A DNA stretch of 64,000 nucleotides from an uncultured Dorea sp. (lineage in GTDB: Bacteria; Bacillota; Clostridia; Lachnospirales; Lachnospiraceae), in contig CAJUBG010000003.1 of assembly GCA_910584575.1 (NCBI GenBank), forward strand, positions 34,422 through 98,421. The letters are read 5' to 3'. A program made the translations under genes and the position numbers. The notes beneath the pieces were generated by a model. That model searched no databases and was not told where the DNA came from. It saw only the letters and a program-made list of their open reading frames with translations. Position 1 is the first letter of the stretch, and every line of letters begins with the position of its first letter. Below are positions 26,546 to 36,148 of the stretch, one piece after another.

Positions 26546-27511
26546 ATGAGTTTAGAAGTAAAGAATTTGTCAAAAAAATACGGTGAAAAAACAGTGGTAG
26601 AGAATTTAAGCTTCGAGATGAAGAAGCCGGGCGTATTTGCCTTGCTCGGAACAAACGGAGCCGGAAAGACTACATCAATCCGTATGATGCTGAATATGCT
26701 TTCGCGGGACACCGGAGAGGTGCTCTGGATGGGCGCGCCTCTTGATACGGCAACCTGCAATGTGGGTTATCTTGCAGAGGAGAGGGGGTTGTACCCGAAG
26801 TATACGCTGATGGATCAGCTTATCTATTTTGCCGGTCTGAGAGGGATTCCCAAGGCAGAGGCAAAGAAGCGAATCCGTTACTGGGCCGAGAGGCTTGAGG
26901 TAGAAGAATACCTGTATCCCCAGGCGCCGAAATCAGAAGACGAAAAGGGCAGGCGGAAACGCGCGAAAGCGCAGCCCCCCAAAAAGGCGGATCAGCTTTC
27001 CAAGGGGAATCAGCAGAAGATTCAGTTCATGACTGCGCTCTTGCCGGACCCAGACCTGTTGATTCTGGATGAGCCCCTTTCCGGTCTTGACCCTGTGAAT
27101 ACGGATTTATTTAAGGGCATTATCCGAGACGAGATTGAGAAAGGAAAATATCTGATTATGTCCAGCCATCAGATGGCTACTGTGGAGGAATTCTGTACTG
27201 ATATTATTATATTGAATCGTTCTAAGACGGTTCTTCAGGGGCATCTGAATGAGATTAAAAAGAGCTATGGCCGGATTAACCTGCTGCTAAAAACGGAGAC
27301 GGATGTGACAGACTTAATCAGGCAGCAGGGATTGAATTTAGTTTCTGCAAAAGAATGTGAGTATCAGATAAAAGTAACCGGAGATGAGCAGGCGAATGGA
27401 TTTTTGAAGCTCTTAATCGAGAAGGGAGTTACAGTGGTCACATTCAGCCTTCGCGAGCCGTCTCTCCATGAGATTTTCGTGGAGAAAGTAGGTGATTCAC
27501 ATGAAGCTTAA
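26546..27511 (+). CDS. ABC transporter ATP-binding protein (NatA-like)
   Basis: The 321-aa ATPase has Walker A GTNGAGKTT (about 35-43), signature LSKGNQQKIQ and Walker B LLILDEPLSGLDPV. A C-terminal extension of about 75 residues is typical of NatA/DUF4162-type exporters. A Lys/Arg-rich insert (EDEKGRRKRAKAQPPKK) sits just before the signature and is unusual. The ATG at 26546 follows GGGAG; an upstream TTG at 26519 overlaps the -10 element and is unlikely. Its end overlaps the first permease gene, giving an ATPase-permease-permease operon. The exported substrate, perhaps Na+, a drug or a peptide, cannot be told from sequence. Confidence 0.9.
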   Translation: MSLEVKNLSKKYGEKTVVENLSFEMKKPGVFALLGTNGAGKTTSIRMMLNMLSRDTGEVLWMGAPLDTATCNVGYLAEERGLYPKYTLMDQLIYFAGLRGIPKAEAKKRIRYWAERLEVEEYLYPQAPKSEDEKGRRKRAKAQPPKKADQLSKGNQQKIQFMTALLPDPDLLILDEPLSGLDPVNTDLFKGIIRDEIEKGKYLIMSSHQMATVEEFCTDIIILNRSKTVLQGHLNEIKKSYGRINLLLKTETDVTDLIRQQGLNLVSAKECEYQIKVTGDEQANGFLKLLIEKGVTVVTFSLREPSLHEIFVEKVGDSHEA

Positions 27512-28862
27512 GAAAAGTGATTTTACCGGAACAGGGAAGGTATATCGCTTTACACTGTCGCAGATGATGAAGGGAAAGGCGAATATTATTTCCTTAATAA
27601 TCTTTTTCCTGATTGCAGCCGCGAGTATTCCGATTATGACTGTGATGATGGGCGGGGATAAAGCCGCGTCCCCTGATAATCCTGAGGCTTTAGGGATTGC
27701 CGTTGTCTATGTCCAGAATGATACGGGATATGGATTGGATTTGGAGAGTGTTCCTCAGAGGAATGAGATTTTTGAGAATACAGAATTTGTAGATACAGAT
27801 TTGATGAATGTGGATTGGTCGGAGGATACATATGAGTCTATGCTTCAACCGGAGGAAATCTATGTACATCTTCAAAGGGATGAAGAAAAGATGTGCTTTT
27901 CAATCGGCGCATATACGCTGGAGGATAAGGAGTTTACGGACGGAGATATAGATTCCTGTGTGGGTATGCTGTCCGGACTTCTGGACGAGGCGCGCTATGC
28001 GGGGCAGGCTGCCAGGGCAGAGCAGATTGCAGTCATGACCAGCCCATATAATACCAATGTACAGAGCGTTTCGGAGTATCTTGAGGAAAAAGAGGATGAC
28101 TTTGACGCGCGTTTCGGGGTGCAGATTCTATATTCCGTGGCTCTTTTGATACTATGTACATTTGTTTCGTCCTTTATTATCCAGAAGGTCATAGAGGAAA
28201 AGGCTTCAAAGCTAGCAGAGCTTTTGATGGTAAGCGTTCAGCCCCTTGCGCTGCTTGTTGGAAAAATTCTTGCAGTGATGACATATATATTTGGGCTGGT
28301 TGTTTCTCTTGCGGCGGTCATGGGAATTTCATACGCGGTTACCGGACAGTTTGCAGATACCTCTGTCATGCGGCAGCAGATTGCAGCATCCGGTATTTCC
28401 GCAGATATACTCAATATTTCACCCGTTACTGTGTTGATTCTGGTCGTCTCGCTGTTTCTTGGATATTTGCAGGTTTCCCTGCTTAGCGGGCTGATTGGAA
28501 CAGGCTGCTCGTCCACAGAGGATGTAGAGCCTGCAAACCTTACGATTGTTCTGTTGGTTATGGCAGGGTACATAGCGGCAGTTATGACGGTTGGCTCAGG
28601 TAACCCTGTACTGGCATATGTGGTGTCTCTGTGTCCGGTTGCCTCAATGTTCTGTGCGCCTGTGCGCTATCTCATCGGTGATATCGGAATCGGAATGCTG
28701 GCGTTCTCCTGGGTGCTTCAGCTTGCCGTGATTCTTCTGCTGGCTTATGTCTGCGCAAGAATCTACCGCGCTTTGATGATGTACCGCGGAAGCCGCATGA
28801 AGCTTGGAGGATGGATTTCCATGTTTCGCCAGAATGGCGCAAAGGAGGTAGATAACAGATGA
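27501..28862 (+). CDS. ABC-2 type permease, first of pair (NatB-like)
   Basis: The 453-aa membrane protein has one N-terminal span (IISLIIFFLIAAASIPIMTV), an extracytoplasmic domain of about 170 residues, and five or six further spans from about 205 onward. This is the layout of ABC2_membrane_3/NatB permeases. The motif VIEEKASKLAELLMVSVQP is typical of the family just before the transmembrane block. The ATG at 27501 follows GGTGA and overlaps the ATPase gene by 11 bases; a GTG at 27492 is also in frame. It is translationally coupled to the second permease by an ATGA overlap. It should form a heterodimeric exporter with its neighbours. Confidence 0.85.
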   Translation: MKLKKSDFTGTGKVYRFTLSQMMKGKANIISLIIFFLIAAASIPIMTVMMGGDKAASPDNPEALGIAVVYVQNDTGYGLDLESVPQRNEIFENTEFVDTDLMNVDWSEDTYESMLQPEEIYVHLQRDEEKMCFSIGAYTLEDKEFTDGDIDSCVGMLSGLLDEARYAGQAARAEQIAVMTSPYNTNVQSVSEYLEEKEDDFDARFGVQILYSVALLILCTFVSSFIIQKVIEEKASKLAELLMVSVQPLALLVGKILAVMTYIFGLVVSLAAVMGISYAVTGQFADTSVMRQQIAASGISADILNISPVTVLILVVSLFLGYLQVSLLSGLIGTGCSSTEDVEPANLTIVLLVMAGYIAAVMTVGSGNPVLAYVVSLCPVASMFCAPVRYLIGDIGIGMLAFSWVLQLAVILLLAYVCARIYRALMMYRGSRMKLGGWISMFRQNGAKEVDNR

Positions 28863-30196
28863 AAGGGCTTGGAAAAATATTTTCATTTACATTTGTCCAG
28901 CATGTGAAGCGAAAAGGCTATCTGAATGTGACGATTATCATTGCTTTTCTCTGTCTGCTGCTTCCGGCAGCCATTATGCCGGCAATCGAGTATTTTAAAG
29001 AGGACGACACGTATGAGAGCAAGCTTGCCAAAGTATATGTGGTTGAACAGAATGGCGGGACAGAGGGAGAAACAGACTATGGAGTTTTGAACAGCGTAGA
29101 CGCCGCGCGGTTTACGGATGTCGTTTACGAGATGGCAGATAGTGTGGAGGAGGCTGCAAAAAAAGCGGAGGCAGACGATTATTCGGCTTTGCTCGTCGTC
29201 GGTTATCAGGATAATGCCTATCAGCTTGACGTGCTTCTTCCGGACAAAACGAAGCTTAATAAGAAGGATGTGAATGCATATGAAGCATTTCTTTCGGGTG
29301 CGTTCCGTTCTATTCTGATTCAAAAATCCAACCTTGAGGTTACGCAGATTGCAGAGCTGACCATGCCTATTGAAACACAGGTGCGTGACAGCAGTATTCC
29401 TGCGGAGGAGAGTGATGAATATGCGTCTGCGAAAAGTGTTCTGGCATCGCTGCTTCCCTATCTGAACATCATGGTTCTCTACTTTATGATTCTTGCATAT
29501 GGGCAGGGGACGGCGAACAATGCCATTATGGAGAAAACGTCAAAGCTCATGGATTTATTCTTAGTGACTGTGAAGCCAGGGGCAATGCTTTTGGGAAAGG
29601 TGTTTGCAACGGCGGCAAGCGGGATTCTTCAGATTTTGGTTTGGATTGGAGGGCTGTTCGGCGGTTTTGCGCTAGGCATCCATTTTACAAAAATGGTGAA
29701 TCCTAAGACTGATATGGCGTTGATTCAGTTGGTCGAAACGTTTGGAGAATTTTCCGGAATGTTTACGGTTTCCGGCGTGATTCTTGCCCTTCTGATGTTG
29801 GCGGCGGGGCTTTTGCTTTACTGCTCGCTTGCGGCAATCGGCGGCGCCATTGCCGAGAAGCCGGAGGATCTGTCCAGCACGAATATGCTGTTTATCATGG
29901 TGCTGCTTATAAGCTTCTTCGCAACTATGTTTGCGGGAGGAACAGGTGCGGACGTACCCTGGGATGCGGTTACGTGGCAGGTATGGGTGCCGTTTACGGC
30001 GATTCTGGTTGCGCCCACAAAGATTTTACTTGGAGTCATGAGTATACCGGAGGCGCTTGGTTCACTTGCCATTGTGGTTTTGACGGCGACTGTGATTACC
30101 ATGATTGCGGGGAGGATTTATAAGATGATGTCCCTTTATAAAGGAAATCTGCCGAGTCCGAAGAAAATGATAGAGATGCTGAGAAGTCAGCGGTAA
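28859..30196 (+). CDS. ABC-2 type permease, second of pair (NatB-like)
   Basis: The 445-aa paralog of the preceding permease has the same plan: an N-terminal span (LNVTIIIAFLCLLLPAAIMP), a large external loop and a C-terminal block of spans after MEKTSKLMDLFLVTVKPGAM. The ATG at 28859 overlaps the upstream stop as ATGA and follows AAAGGAGGTAG, so expression should match its partner. The pair with one ATPase suggests a heterodimeric transporter. A hairpin lies after the stop. Confidence 0.85.
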   Translation: MKGLGKIFSFTFVQHVKRKGYLNVTIIIAFLCLLLPAAIMPAIEYFKEDDTYESKLAKVYVVEQNGGTEGETDYGVLNSVDAARFTDVVYEMADSVEEAAKKAEADDYSALLVVGYQDNAYQLDVLLPDKTKLNKKDVNAYEAFLSGAFRSILIQKSNLEVTQIAELTMPIETQVRDSSIPAEESDEYASAKSVLASLLPYLNIMVLYFMILAYGQGTANNAIMEKTSKLMDLFLVTVKPGAMLLGKVFATAASGILQILVWIGGLFGGFALGIHFTKMVNPKTDMALIQLVETFGEFSGMFTVSGVILALLMLAAGLLLYCSLAAIGGAIAEKPEDLSSTNMLFIMVLLISFFATMFAGGTGADVPWDAVTWQVWVPFTAILVAPTKILLGVMSIPEALGSLAIVVLTATVITMIAGRIYKMMSLYKGNLPSPKKMIEMLRSQR

Positions 30197-30229
30197 GGTG
30201 ATACAACTTTAAGAGGTGCCTGAATTACA

Positions 30230-30274
30230 GGGCTGCCGCATTAGATGCAAAAAGTTTGCTCAGTGCGGCAGCCC
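30230..30274. terminator. Hairpin between convergent genes
   Basis: GGGCTGCCGCA (30230-30240) pairs perfectly with TGCGGCAGCCC (30264-30274). The U-tract is weak (TTATATT on the plus strand). It sits between the ABC operon and the convergent alpha-galactosidase gene and probably ends both. Confidence 0.7.
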
Positions 30275-30307
30275 TTATATTGTGTGAAATGAAACCTATA
30301 TGACAGC

Positions 30308-32509
30308 TCAATCTGCCATGCAATTCACTCTTTTCAGATAGAATTGGAATGAACTGTAATCGTCCACTTCACGATTAATGGGCAGTCCGGCGTTCATAAG
30401 GGCAGAACCGGAACGGGGCTCGTCACCGCCGTTAATGCTGTACATTGCGTCGGGGATAAGGCCCTTTGCCCGTATATATTCCTGAGGTCCGTTGCAGGTC
30501 AGATTCGTGACAACTACACTCAGAAGCGACTCGGACTTGTCCTTGGATACATGCTGCCATGCAGTCATATTGCCCATTTCAAAAGGATTGGTCAGGCGGT
30601 AGTAATCCCCCTTCATAATCAGCGGATAATATTTGCGGAATAAATCACTCTGTTCACGGCATATTTCCTGTTCTTCTTCAGACAGATGGGTTGCATCCAG
30701 CTCATAGCCGAAGGTTCCGCACATGGCAACCACAGCCTTTGTCTTAATCGGGACTAATTTACCGCTGTCTGAAATGTGTGCGCCCATGGTACATACCGGA
30801 TACACGAAGGAGGTTCCGTAGTGGAGTTTCAGCCGGTCAATGGGGTGGTTGTTATCGCTGACCCAATACTGGGGATAGTAGTGGAGCATTGCCGCGTCGT
30901 AGCGGCCTCCTCCGCCTGAACACCCTTCAAAGAGAATGTCAGGGTGGGTCTTGATGATGTTGTCCATCACCCTGTAAAGCCCCAGGATATATCTGTGGTA
31001 GACCTCGCCCTGTCTTTCAGGAGGAAGCTCGTTAGACCAGATATCTGCAAGGGAACGGTTGATATCCCATTTTACATAGAAGATATTGGCGTCGTCCAAA
31101 ATAGCGTTGACCTGCTCTATCAGGTAATCCTGCACGTCACGCCTGCTCATATCCAGCGCCATCTGGTTGCGGCTGCGCACAGCATGGCGTCCTGGAATCT
31201 GCATGGTCCACTCCGGATGTGCCCTGTATAAATCACTGTCCTCTGACACCATCTCCGGCTCAAACCAGATACCGAACTTCATGCCAAGGTCGTTAATCTG
31301 CTCTACAAGTTTATGTAATCCGCATTTAATCTTATCCTGATTCACGTACCAGTCTCCAAGACCGCTGTTGTCGTCGTCACGTTTGCCGAACCAGCCGTCA
31401 TCCATTACCAGAAGGTCAACGCCCATGTTCTTGGCAGCCTTGGCAATCTCTACCAGCTTCACGTCGTCAAAATCCATGAACGCCGCTTCCCAACTGTTAA
31501 TCAGAACCGGTCTTTGAACCTCCTGTACGAACTTGCTGCGGCAGAGGTTTGTACGATAGAAATCATGGTACAGATGGGACAGACCGGTAAATCCATGCTC
31601 AGTAAACGCCATGACAACCTCAGGTCCTTCAAAGACCTCCTGTGGCTTTACTTCATACACAAACTGCTTGGGATGGATACCCATCACCAGCCTGAGTTGG
31701 TCATACTGGTCAAGCTCTGCCTCCGCAAGGAAGTTGCCGCTGTACATCAGGGAAAAACCATAACATTTTCCATAATCTTCTGTGGCGTTCTTGTCACAGA
31801 GAACCACAAAGGGGTTCTGCTGATGGCTGGATGAGCCGCGTACACTGCCGATGGTATGGATATGGTGGGTCATGCGCTGGCGCTCTACCTGCCTCTCCTG
31901 ACCGTACCGTCCCGGAAGGCTTACCAGGTCGAAGTCCAGTCCGTTTAAAAAGTCTACGCAGACGGACATAATCTTCTTAAGATGGATGGAGGCGCTTCCG
32001 GAGTTGATTACTTTTACAGCCCTTGTTATGATATCTGCTTCTTCAAAGACGCTGTAAAGCAGAACCACCTGCACATGGCTGACCTCGTCTGACAGGGTTA
32101 CCTCCAGGGTGTCCACTGTATCGTTTTCTGTGGCAAATACGCAAGGGAGGGTATCCAACTGGTATTTGCCTTTGCTAATCTTATAATCGACGGCTTTCCC
32201 GTGATAAGAGTAGCTGCCGTCTCCGTTGACAACTTCAATGCTCGCAGTACGGAAATCTCCCTGCTGTTGTGTGGTGAATTCCTGAGGCTGTGCATCCAGC
32301 GAGAATGTCCGTTCATTCCTGGACTCGTAAGGGTTGCCGGAGAAACCCCGATCATACTGCATAATCTGGTAGGACATATCCGCATCTTGGATAGACGGCC
32401 CGTAATAAAGATGAAGAAGATAATCCAGATTGCCGATCTTCATCTGATAAGACGAATGTTTTGTGTGTAAGGTAATGGTTTTTGATGTTTCGTTATAAAT
32501 GATTCCCAT
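30308..32509 (-). CDS. Alpha-galactosidase, glycoside hydrolase family 36
   Basis: The 733-aa enzyme has the GH36 plan: an N-terminal beta-supersandwich (about 1-330), a (beta/alpha)8 barrel (about 335-650) and a C-terminal beta domain. The nucleophile aspartate is in FYVKWDINRS and the acid/base aspartate in YWVSDNNHPIDR. MDDGWFGKRDDDNSGLGDW is the substrate-pocket loop. It has no signal peptide and should act in the cytoplasm on imported raffinose-type or galactosyl oligosaccharides. I chose the ATG at 32509 (MGIIYNET); the frame extends 16 codons upstream but that part overlaps the promoter. No sugar transporter or regulator is adjacent, so it is a lone gene. Size and motifs fit the family closely. 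Confidence 0.93.
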   Translation of the reverse strand: MGIIYNETSKTITLHTKHSSYQMKIGNLDYLLHLYYGPSIQDADMSYQIMQYDRGFSGNPYESRNERTFSLDAQPQEFTTQQQGDFRTASIEVVNGDGSYSYHGKAVDYKISKGKYQLDTLPCVFATENDTVDTLEVTLSDEVSHVQVVLLYSVFEEADIITRAVKVINSGSASIHLKKIMSVCVDFLNGLDFDLVSLPGRYGQERQVERQRMTHHIHTIGSVRGSSSHQQNPFVVLCDKNATEDYGKCYGFSLMYSGNFLAEAELDQYDQLRLVMGIHPKQFVYEVKPQEVFEGPEVVMAFTEHGFTGLSHLYHDFYRTNLCRSKFVQEVQRPVLINSWEAAFMDFDDVKLVEIAKAAKNMGVDLLVMDDGWFGKRDDDNSGLGDWYVNQDKIKCGLHKLVEQINDLGMKFGIWFEPEMVSEDSDLYRAHPEWTMQIPGRHAVRSRNQMALDMSRRDVQDYLIEQVNAILDDANIFYVKWDINRSLADIWSNELPPERQGEVYHRYILGLYRVMDNIIKTHPDILFEGCSGGGGRYDAAMLHYYPQYWVSDNNHPIDRLKLHYGTSFVYPVCTMGAHISDSGKLVPIKTKAVVAMCGTFGYELDATHLSEEEQEICREQSDLFRKYYPLIMKGDYYRLTNPFEMGNMTAWQHVSKDKSESLLSVVVTNLTCNGPQEYIRAKGLIPDAMYSINGGDEPRSGSALMNAGLPINREVDDYSSFQFYLKRVNCMAD

Positions 32510-32547
32510 AAGTCCTACTGTCCTCCTAAATATTTCCATTTTATAAA

Positions 32548-32556
32548 AGTATATCA
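32548..32556 (-). promoter_or_regulatory. Extended -10 of the alpha-galactosidase gene
   Basis: On the minus strand TGATATACT lies about 40 bases before the ATG. No good -35 and no clear catabolite-responsive element were recognised. Confidence 0.4.
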
Positions 32557-32703
32557 TGAATTCTCGGAAAAAGATTTGTCACAATAGTAGAAAATATCGG
32601 GAAATTTTAGTGTAGTTTTTCGGTTGATTTTTGGGCTCTCGCATAATTATTTAATATTTGATGAACACTAGTACATAACTGTATTTGTATGGAGGAATAA
32701 AGA

Positions 32704-34011
32704 GTGGTGGAAAAGCGTTCGATATGGACCGAAAATATAAGCTTGCCCCAGTTTAAACAGCTTAAGGGCAATAAGAAAACGGATGTGCTGATTATCGGCG
32801 GCGGCATGGCAGGAATCTTAAGCGCCTATTTTATGGAAAAGGTGGGAGTAGACTACGCGCTTGTGGAAGGCGAAAGAATCTGTTCAGGAATCACAGGAAA
32901 CACTACTGCGAAAATCACGTCCCAACACGGGCTGATTTACCAGAAGCTTCTGAAAAGCCTGGGGATTGAGAGGGCAAGGATGTACCTCGACGCCAACCAG
33001 GAGGCTGTTCAAAAATACGCAAGACTCTGCCGGAGGATAGACTGTGATTATGAGGAGAAATATTCTTACGTCTATTCCCTCAATAACCGCAAAAAATTGG
33101 AGGACGAGGCAGAGGCGCTGTCTAAGCTCGGCTGTAAGCCTTGGCTTACAGAGCAGTGTGAACTTCCGTTCCAGACCGCAGGGGCAGTAGGATTTGCAGA
33201 ACAGGCGCAGTTCCACCCTCTGAAATTCATAAACAGTATCGCCAAAGGACTTAAGATTTACGAAAATACCTTTGTGAAGGAACTTAAAAAAGAAGCGGCA
33301 GTCACAGAACACGGTGAAATTACGTTTCAGAAGCTCATCTTTGCGACACATTTTCCCATAGACAATAAGCATGGCTTATATCCTTTGAAAATGTACCAGC
33401 ACAGGTCTTATGTTATTGCCCTTAAGGATGGACCCCAATTAAAAGGCATGTATATTGACGAGGCAAAACAGGGCATGTCCTTTCGTAATTATAAGGAGTA
33501 TCTCCTTTTGGGCGGCGGAAGCCATAAAACCGGAGAAAAGGGCGGTAATTGGGAAGAACTTCGTAATTGTGCAAGATTATACTATCCTAACCTGGATGAA
33601 AAATATTACTGGGCCACTCAGGACTGCATGACCTTGGATGGGATTCCTTATATTGGACGGTATTCCCGAAGTATGCCAGGCTGTTTTGTCGCAACCGGCT
33701 TCAACAAATGGGGAATGACCTCCTCCATGGCGGCGGCTTCTATCCTGACAGACCTGGTTCTGGAAAAGGAAAATCCATATGCGTTAGTTTTCAATCCATC
33801 CAGAAATATGATAAAACCACAGTTGTTCGTCAATGGATTTACGGCGGTCAAGAACCTGCTCACCATTTCCGAAAAACGCTGTCCCCATCTTGGGTGCGCC
33901 CTGAAATGGAATAAGACAGAACATTCCTGGGACTGTCCCTGCCATGGCTCGCGGTTTGACGGGTTCGGGCGGCTGCTTAATAATCCGGCAAACGGAAATC
34001 TTAAGAAATAA
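32704..34011 (+). CDS. FAD-dependent oxidoreductase with C-terminal Rieske [2Fe-2S] domain
   Basis: The 435-aa protein is a DadA/glycine-oxidase-like flavoprotein. The dinucleotide-binding motif DVLIIGGGMAGILSAYFM is at about 26-43, SGITGNTTAKITSQHG comes next, and a late FAD motif GIPYIGRYS follows. The last 45 residues are a Rieske domain with CPHLGC and CPCHGS supplying the two Cys and two His ligands. Such fusions occur in Clostridia and Bacillus (YhfW-like) and the substrate is unknown. GTG codons at 32704 and 32707 are both possible starts; GGAGG lies eight bases before the first. It is a single-gene unit ended by the hairpin at 34027-34077. Confidence 0.85.
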   Translation: MVEKRSIWTENISLPQFKQLKGNKKTDVLIIGGGMAGILSAYFMEKVGVDYALVEGERICSGITGNTTAKITSQHGLIYQKLLKSLGIERARMYLDANQEAVQKYARLCRRIDCDYEEKYSYVYSLNNRKKLEDEAEALSKLGCKPWLTEQCELPFQTAGAVGFAEQAQFHPLKFINSIAKGLKIYENTFVKELKKEAAVTEHGEITFQKLIFATHFPIDNKHGLYPLKMYQHRSYVIALKDGPQLKGMYIDEAKQGMSFRNYKEYLLLGGGSHKTGEKGGNWEELRNCARLYYPNLDEKYYWATQDCMTLDGIPYIGRYSRSMPGCFVATGFNKWGMTSSMAAASILTDLVLEKENPYALVFNPSRNMIKPQLFVNGFTAVKNLLTISEKRCPHLGCALKWNKTEHSWDCPCHGSRFDGFGRLLNNPANGNLKK

Positions 34012-34026
34012 ACAAGTGAAGAACAA

Positions 34027-34077
34027 GGGGCTGTGAAAGAATAGCGTGTAGAAAACACAATATTCCCCCACAGCCCC
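34027..34077. terminator. Hairpin between convergent genes
   Basis: GGGGCTGTG (34027-34035) pairs with CACAGCCCC (34069-34077). It lies between the Rieske gene and the convergent flavodiiron gene. The U-tract is imperfect on both sides. Confidence 0.6.
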
Positions 34078-34116
34078 AGATATTTTAATACATGATTACA
34101 TCAATCAGCGAATAGG

Positions 34117-35907
34117 CTACTCAATCTTCACAAAGTCAGCCGCCCCATGCTTGCAAAGCGGACACACAATATCATCCGGCAGTTCATCGCCTTCATAGAC
34201 ATATCCGCAAACCACGCAGACATAGCCTTTCTTGCCTTCTGTATTCGGTTTTGGCTTCACATTGCTCTGATAGTAATTATATGTCATAGTCTCCACGTTA
34301 GTAATCACACGCGCCTCTGTAACTGTACAGATGAACATTCCGTGGGTATCCAAATCTACATATTGCTCAACCTTCAAAGACATGAAGGAGTTGATGTATC
34401 TTGGAAGAAATACCAGCCCGTTATCGGAACGAAGCGGAGTACAGTCTGCAAACTTGTCCACAGTCCGCCCACTCTGGAATCCAAAGTTCTCGAATACCTT
34501 AAAAGGCGCGTCTGTTGACAGGCAGTTAATATTCATTATGCCGGTCTGCTTGATTACATGATGGGAATAATTATCCTTATTGATGGTTACGGCAATGCGG
34601 TTCGGCGTATTCGTCACCTGTGTCACGGTATTGACGATGAGTCCGTTATCCTTCTTTCCGTCATTGGAGGTCACTACATAAAGCCCGTAACCAATCTTAA
34701 ACAGTGCGGTCAGGTCATTCTTATCTGCAGTCTCATCGTGCTGAGCCAGATAATTCTTGCAGAACTCATCGGCCAGAGCTTCCAACTGCTCATTGCTCTC
34801 GTCATTAAGGGCAGAATGGATATGAACAGTCGTGTTTGCAAAGGTCAGCTTCTTACATCCCTCCAACATCTGCTTCATAGTCTTGGCGGCAAGAGGCGCC
34901 CAGGAACCGTTTTCAATCAGCCCTACAAAACGATTCTGGAAATTCCTTTCTGTCAGATGGTCAATATACTCGCGCATGAACGGGAAAATATCTGCGTTAT
35001 AAGTTGTAGTTGCAAGGATTAATTTGCCGTAGCGGAATGCGTCCGCAACTGCCGCCGACATATCACAGCGGGCAAGATCATGAACAATCACAGCCGGACA
35101 GCCCTTCCTGCGCAGCTTTTCAGCCAATGCCTCCACAGCCTTCTTTGTGTTGCCGTACACAGAGGTGTAGGCAATGACGATTCCGGTTGTCTCTACATTA
35201 TAAGCTGACCATGTATTGTAGAGTCCAAGGTAATAGCCAAGGTTCTCTTTAAGTACAGGCCCGTGCAGCGGACAAATGGTCTGAATGTCCAATGTGGAAG
35301 CCTTCTTTAAAAGCCTCTGAACCTGTGCGCCGTATTTCCCTACAATTCCGATATAGTAGCGGCGTGCCTCGTCAGCCCATTCTTCGGTAACGTCCAGCGC
35401 GCCGAATTTGCCGAAGCCGTCTGCGGAGAATAATACCTTTTCGTAGCTATCGTAAGTGACGATAACCTCTGGCCAGTGTACCATAGGCGCTGTAACGAAG
35501 GTAAGCTCATGCTTTCCAAGAGAAAGGGTGTCGCCTTCTGCCACAACAATCTGTCTGTCCTCAAAATCTGTGCCGAAGAACTGCTTCATCATTACAAATG
35601 CCTTGGCAGAAGATACGATTGTCGTGTCCTTATATACATTCATAAAATTCGCAATATTGGCGGAATGGTCAGGCTCCATGTGTTGTACGATAAGATAATC
35701 GGGCTTGCGTGAGCCTATGGCGGCTTCGATATTATCCAGCCATTCGTGGGTAAAACGTGCGTCAACCGTATCCATCACGGCTACTTTTTCATCCATAATC
35801 ACATAGGAATTATAGGACATACCATTCTTTACTACATACTGGCCCTCGAACAAATCTACGGCATGGTCATTGACACCGACATATTTGATATCATTTGAAA
35901 TATCCAT
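34117..35907 (-). CDS. Flavodiiron protein fused to flavin reductase and rubredoxin domains
   Basis: The 596-aa protein combines four modules. A beta-lactamase-like diiron domain (about 1-245) has the ligand motif HMEPDH (H76, E78, D80, H81). A flavodoxin domain (about 250-395) contains TSVYGNTKKAVEAL. A flavin-reductase-like FMN domain spans about 405-545. A C-terminal rubredoxin has CVVCGY and CPLC as the four iron ligands. Flavodiiron proteins reduce O2 to water or NO to N2O in anaerobes; the fused rubredoxin and reductase would let it take electrons directly from NAD(P)H. The ATG at 35907 follows AGGAG by eight bases. It is monocistronic with its own promoter. The fusion makes the function unusually self-contained. 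Confidence 0.92.
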   Translation of the reverse strand: MDISNDIKYVGVNDHAVDLFEGQYVVKNGMSYNSYVIMDEKVAVMDTVDARFTHEWLDNIEAAIGSRKPDYLIVQHMEPDHSANIANFMNVYKDTTIVSSAKAFVMMKQFFGTDFEDRQIVVAEGDTLSLGKHELTFVTAPMVHWPEVIVTYDSYEKVLFSADGFGKFGALDVTEEWADEARRYYIGIVGKYGAQVQRLLKKASTLDIQTICPLHGPVLKENLGYYLGLYNTWSAYNVETTGIVIAYTSVYGNTKKAVEALAEKLRRKGCPAVIVHDLARCDMSAAVADAFRYGKLILATTTYNADIFPFMREYIDHLTERNFQNRFVGLIENGSWAPLAAKTMKQMLEGCKKLTFANTTVHIHSALNDESNEQLEALADEFCKNYLAQHDETADKNDLTALFKIGYGLYVVTSNDGKKDNGLIVNTVTQVTNTPNRIAVTINKDNYSHHVIKQTGIMNINCLSTDAPFKVFENFGFQSGRTVDKFADCTPLRSDNGLVFLPRYINSFMSLKVEQYVDLDTHGMFICTVTEARVITNVETMTYNYYQSNVKPKPNTEGKKGYVCVVCGYVYEGDELPDDIVCPLCKHGAADFVKIE

Positions 35908-35940
35908 TGGTAATCACTCCTATTCTTTTTGATTTTGTCC

Positions 35941-35949
35941 ATTATAGCA
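35941..35949 (-). promoter_or_regulatory. Extended -10 of the flavodiiron gene
   Basis: On the minus strand TGCTATAAT is a perfect extended -10, 34 bases before the ATG. The -35 region is weak. Confidence 0.6.
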
Positions 35950-36047
35950 TAACGGGAAATAAAAATACATGGGATTGTGAAAAAATATGAGATATGATTA
36001 TGTGCAGAGAAATTCAAAACCTCTGCCTTTCAAATCTTGTCCCAATA

Positions 36048-36056
36048 TGCTATAAT
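36048..36056 (+). promoter_or_regulatory. Extended -10 of asnS
   Basis: TGCTATAAT (36048-36056) is a perfect extended -10, 92 bases before the asnS start. The leader between is GC-rich at 36072-36120, but no T-box sequence was found. Confidence 0.55.
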
Positions 36057-36148
36057 GAAAACCATGTTGATACACCTTCCCCGCCCAACGCCTTTATCCA
36101 GGCTCTTGGCAGGAGGAGGGAAAGCATATATAAAGGAGTAGAATAGAT

